In this document: in pieces, positions 7,844-10,222 of the stretch | Numbering within the stretch: the first letter of the stretch is position 1 | Layout: the number at the start of each line of letters is the position of its first letter | Origin: an uncultured Lachnospiraceae bacterium | GTDB taxonomy: Bacteria; Bacillota; Clostridia; Lachnospirales; Lachnospiraceae | Length of the DNA stretch: 10,222 nt | Assembly (NCBI GenBank): GCA_947178465.1 | Contig: CAMWYL010000093.1 | Location: forward strand, 1-10,222 | Reading direction: 5' to 3' | The notes under the pieces: model-generated | Told to the model about the DNA's origin: nothing | The model's database searches: none | The model's input: only the letters and a program-made list of their open reading frames with translations | Position numbers and translations under genes: made by a program

Positions 7844-10053
7844 CGCAGTTCCTCCCTTCCAAACAACTCATATCTCTTGTCAGCCGTATCCCCTTCGTTG
7901 AACATCTCGTCACATGCAAGCACATACCACTCGGAAATCCCATCATCAGGGCACTCCTTCAGCACATCCGCAAAAGCGTTTCTTGCCAGATACAGGTCAT
8001 TGCTGTAGAACAGCTCCAACGCCTCTTCAAAGCGTTCCCTGCTTCTTATCCTGGCAAGCTTCTGTGATTGCGGATACGCATCCATAATCTCATACAGACG
8101 GAACACATCCTTCCGGTCGGAAGACGCCACATATCCGATATAACGTCCCTCAACCCGGTCCCGAACATGCTGCCAGGTATTCTCCGTAACAACGATTCGG
8201 GTCCCGCTGTCTTTAAGCCTGTTCATATATTTGTTCAGAGTCTCTATCTCCAGTGACGTGACATAGGGATATACCTGCCTGCTTCCGCCTGCCAATCCAC
8301 AGCTTACCACAGCAGTGTGAAGCAGGATAAAAGGCGCCGTATCATACTGCTCCTCTATTCTCCGGAGCAGCGCTTCCATACATTCAATGCTATACTTTAC
8401 CGCAACAGGCGCACTTTCTTCCGCTCCCTTAAACACCACCTTTACATTCTCCAAATTGTTTCCATCCTGCAAAAAGATTGCATGCTCCGACTCCCGCTGT
8501 GAAAACAAAAGGTCTATCAGTTTGTTTATGTACTGCATATACTGTTTCTGCGTTCTTCCCGTCAGAAGCGTTTTCTTGTCAATGATGGATATCATTCCAA
8601 GGGTCACGGAAAGCTGCCTTGTTTCTCCGACTTCTATGTCCTGCAGATTTTCCCTGTCGAAAAGCTGCTCAAAGTTCCTCGGTGCATACTGATACAGATA
8701 ATTTGTCACCTCTGCATTTCTGTATTTCTGTACGCGCAGGCTCCTGCACATTTGTTCCAGCGACGTCCATATCATTCCGAATTCATCATCAGGCACTTTC
8801 CTGTTCTCAATGTCATACTCGCCCTTTGCAATCTTATCCATCCACGCGACGGTGAAATCCATGTTTTTCCACAGACGTCCCAAAAAAAACAGCGTGATAA
8901 GTATGATCGCAAGCCAGTCAATAAAAGCCATAATGACAAGCGTTGTGCCGCTGTAGCTTCCGCTTCCCTGAAAATGCACAAGGACGATCATCCCTACAAG
9001 ACAAATTCCACTGAGTCCGATCATTGTGACTAATGACCGGTAAAGCAGCCTGAGCTTTTTCTGCGTGAAACGGGTAATCAGCACAAACACCACCCAGACG
9101 GCGATATATGCCAGTGTAACCGAAAGCATCGACATCCCTGCGTTTGCCGCCACAATCCCCGGTGTGCACTTAATCTCATCCATATATTGTCCGGCCGCCC
9201 CATCCCGGTCGGCGATTAACAGTCCGTTCTCTCCACTCTCCTTTAAAATCAGCACAATATTCTGCGCCTCATCGGAGTAAGCGGCATCCTGAATATATCC
9301 GATATCCCGGAACGCATAGTTCTCCGCGCCGTCATAACACAGATAATTGACATCTCTGCTTTCCGGTTCCTGCCAACACATGCCATATGCATCCGTGGCA
9401 AGAACTGCCGCCTCGCCCGGCACACTCCCTGTCTGAGGATTTCCATCCGTCCTGATAAGATACATCTGACTGTCGGCTGACAGCACATACAACCCGGTTC
9501 TGCCAAAGCACACTGTAAGCGGAGCATCCTCCGACTCATACCGCGATACATGCAGATTATCATTCCGGTACCTGTATATCAGGATTTCCCCTGTCTGTAA
9601 ATCCGTTCCGGCAAGAAAAATCCCCTCCCCGTCAACCCGGATATCGGTCATTCGGATATCAGTCTCGCCGGTTCCCTGCAAAATGCATCGAAACGCGTTT
9701 CCATTCGTTTCCCATATGCTGAAATGCTGCGTTGCACCTGCGGCCGCATCCTCACGCCACACCTGACTGATATATACGCGGCTTTCATAACATCCGCACA
9801 GCAGCTCCACATCCTGCGCTTCGCGGCTGCATCTGTAATACTTTTCCGTATTTCCGGCCGCATCGAGCCTGTAGACCAGAATCGCATCGTCCGCATTCCC
9901 TGCCACATAAATATTTCCCGCATCGTCCCTTGCAAGCCGCTCCATACTGAAATCACCCGACGGAGCAGCCGCCCAAAGAATGCATCCCATCAAAAATATG
10001 TAAATTATAATTGCCAAACCGATTACAACGGTTCTCTTAACACTTTGTTTCAC
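7840..10053 (-). CDS. Multi-pass sensor protein with HAMP-like linker, degenerate class III cyclase domain and TPR-like tail
   Basis: Numbering is from the GTG at 10053 (737 residues). Membrane helices lie at about 8-28, 308-328, 339-360 and 371-393. Positive charges place residues 30-305 outside the cell. This outer region has propeller-like blades with repeated Asp-x-x-Gly-Asn-x-Tyr-Val-x-Gly patterns. A HAMP-like linker covers about 395-445. Residues 450-660 follow the class III adenylate/guanylate cyclase layout: YAPRNFEQLF, the segment before strand 1 (GETRQLSV), then GTRIVVTEN and a final RLYEIMDAY. Residues 665-730 are TPR-like (RFEEALELFYSND, ARNAFADVLKECPDD). The first metal-binding Asp is replaced by Met487. 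The Asn and Arg of the usual Asn-x3-Arg motif align with Glu604 and Lys608, so cyclase activity is unlikely. A role as a sensor that relays an outside signal through its cyclase fold is inference. GTG 10053 is preferred because GGGAGA sits 7 nt upstream; GTG 10068 and ATG 10059 remain possible. Confidence 0.85.
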   Translation of the reverse strand: MKQSVKRTVVIGLAIIIYIFLMGCILWAAAPSGDFSMERLARDDAGNIYVAGNADDAILVYRLDAAGNTEKYYRCSREAQDVELLCGCYESRVYISQVWREDAAAGATQHFSIWETNGNAFRCILQGTGETDIRMTDIRVDGEGIFLAGTDLQTGEILIYRYRNDNLHVSRYESEDAPLTVCFGRTGLYVLSADSQMYLIRTDGNPQTGSVPGEAAVLATDAYGMCWQEPESRDVNYLCYDGAENYAFRDIGYIQDAAYSDEAQNIVLILKESGENGLLIADRDGAAGQYMDEIKCTPGIVAANAGMSMLSVTLAYIAVWVVFVLITRFTQKKLRLLYRSLVTMIGLSGICLVGMIVLVHFQGSGSYSGTTLVIMAFIDWLAIILITLFFLGRLWKNMDFTVAWMDKIAKGEYDIENRKVPDDEFGMIWTSLEQMCRSLRVQKYRNAEVTNYLYQYAPRNFEQLFDRENLQDIEVGETRQLSVTLGMISIIDKKTLLTGRTQKQYMQYINKLIDLLFSQRESEHAIFLQDGNNLENVKVVFKGAEESAPVAVKYSIECMEALLRRIEEQYDTAPFILLHTAVVSCGLAGGSRQVYPYVTSLEIETLNKYMNRLKDSGTRIVVTENTWQHVRDRVEGRYIGYVASSDRKDVFRLYEIMDAYPQSQKLARIRSRERFEEALELFYSNDLYLARNAFADVLKECPDDGISEWYVLACDEMFNEGDTADKRYELFGREELR
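7851..7858 (-). promoter_or_regulatory. Ribosome binding site supporting the TTG start of the MORN gene
   Basis: The minus strand reads AAGGGAGG, 7 nt before TTG at 7843. It lies inside the last codons of the pseudo-cyclase gene, whose TGA overlaps the TTG. This spacing makes the TTG a credible start and implies coupled translation of the two genes. Confidence 0.75.
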
Positions 10054-10060
10054 TGACATT

Positions 10061-10066
10061 TCTCCC
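10061..10066 (-). promoter_or_regulatory. Probable ribosome binding site of the pseudo-cyclase gene
   Basis: The minus strand reads GGGAGA. It lies 7 nt before GTG 10053, matching the 6-7 nt spacing of the other genes here. It is only 1 nt before ATG 10059 and it overlaps GTG 10068, which has no purine-rich site upstream. Confidence 0.5.
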
Positions 10067-10071
10067 ACAGG

Positions 10072-10222
10072 CTATTGCAATAAGGACTCTGTTCCAATTT
10101 GATTCAGCGAATTGTGAAACAGTTTCCAGAACGAAAATTCCCCGAAAAACAGATGTCCCACAAGCATGAAAATAACAATACACACCAGCAGGATACACAA
10201 AACCGCGAGCGATTTCGAGATG
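10072..10222 (-). CDS. C-terminal fragment of an unidentified membrane protein
   Basis: The frame is open from the right edge to TAG at 10072-10074 and gives 49 residues. Residues 5-26 are strongly hydrophobic (LAVLCILLVCIVIFMLVGHL), followed by an amphipathic tail (FFGEFSFWKLF, then HNSLNQIG). This looks like a last membrane helix with a short tail. The gap to the next gene is 18 bp when that gene starts at GTG 10053, so it probably belongs to the same operon. The fragment is too short to assign a family. It is real rather than a chance frame because of its composition, strand and packing. Confidence 0.6.
   Translation of the reverse strand, partial: ISKSLAVLCILLVCIVIFMLVGHLFFGEFSFWKLFHNSLNQIGTESLLQ

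Overview
The window is a tightly packed, single-strand gene cluster. All seven genes I can support read on the minus strand, so transcription runs from high to low coordinates. Gaps between genes are 37 bp or less, and two junctions overlap (a TTGA overlap at 7840-7843 and a TAATG-type overlap at 1917). I see no promoter, terminator, tRNA, rRNA, CRISPR array or insertion sequence. The cluster looks like an internal slice of a longer operon that is cut at both ends. Strong AAAGGAGG-type ribosome binding sites 6-7 nt from most starts, TTG and GTG starts, and a base composition of roughly half G+C suggest a Firmicute, most likely a Clostridia/Lachnospiraceae-type gut anaerobe. The lineage is inference from style, not from a marker gene.

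Layout in transcription order: (1) the last 49 codons of an unidentified membrane protein (10222-10072). (2) A four-helix membrane protein with an extracytoplasmic propeller-like region, a HAMP-like linker, a class III nucleotidyl cyclase-like domain that has lost its catalytic residues, and a TPR-like tail (10053-7840). (3) A membrane-anchored MORN-repeat protein (7843-6635). (4) A secreted TolC-like helical protein with an extra beta-rich C-terminal domain (6606-4576). (5) An 873-residue secreted or anchored coiled-coil protein ending in a copper-amine-oxidase-N-like (stalk) domain (4538-1917). (6) A DUF4280 PAAR-like protein (1917-1534). (7) A contractile tail sheath protein, cut by the left edge (1509-1).

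The last two genes identify the locus as part of a contractile injection system, either an extracellular CIS (eCIS) or a related phage-tail-like machine. DUF4280 proteins are PAAR-like and thought to cap the spike, and the sheath is the contracting outer tube. The five upstream genes are not standard CIS parts. They encode envelope-facing proteins: one with a likely sensory pseudo-cyclase, two extracytoplasmic repeat or coiled-coil proteins, and a TolC-fold protein in what looks like a Gram-positive genome. My working hypothesis is that they form an envelope platform and a sensor/trigger module that positions the injection machine or gates its firing or release. This link is inferred from co-linearity and overlapping translation signals. 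The sequence alone does not show the mechanism.
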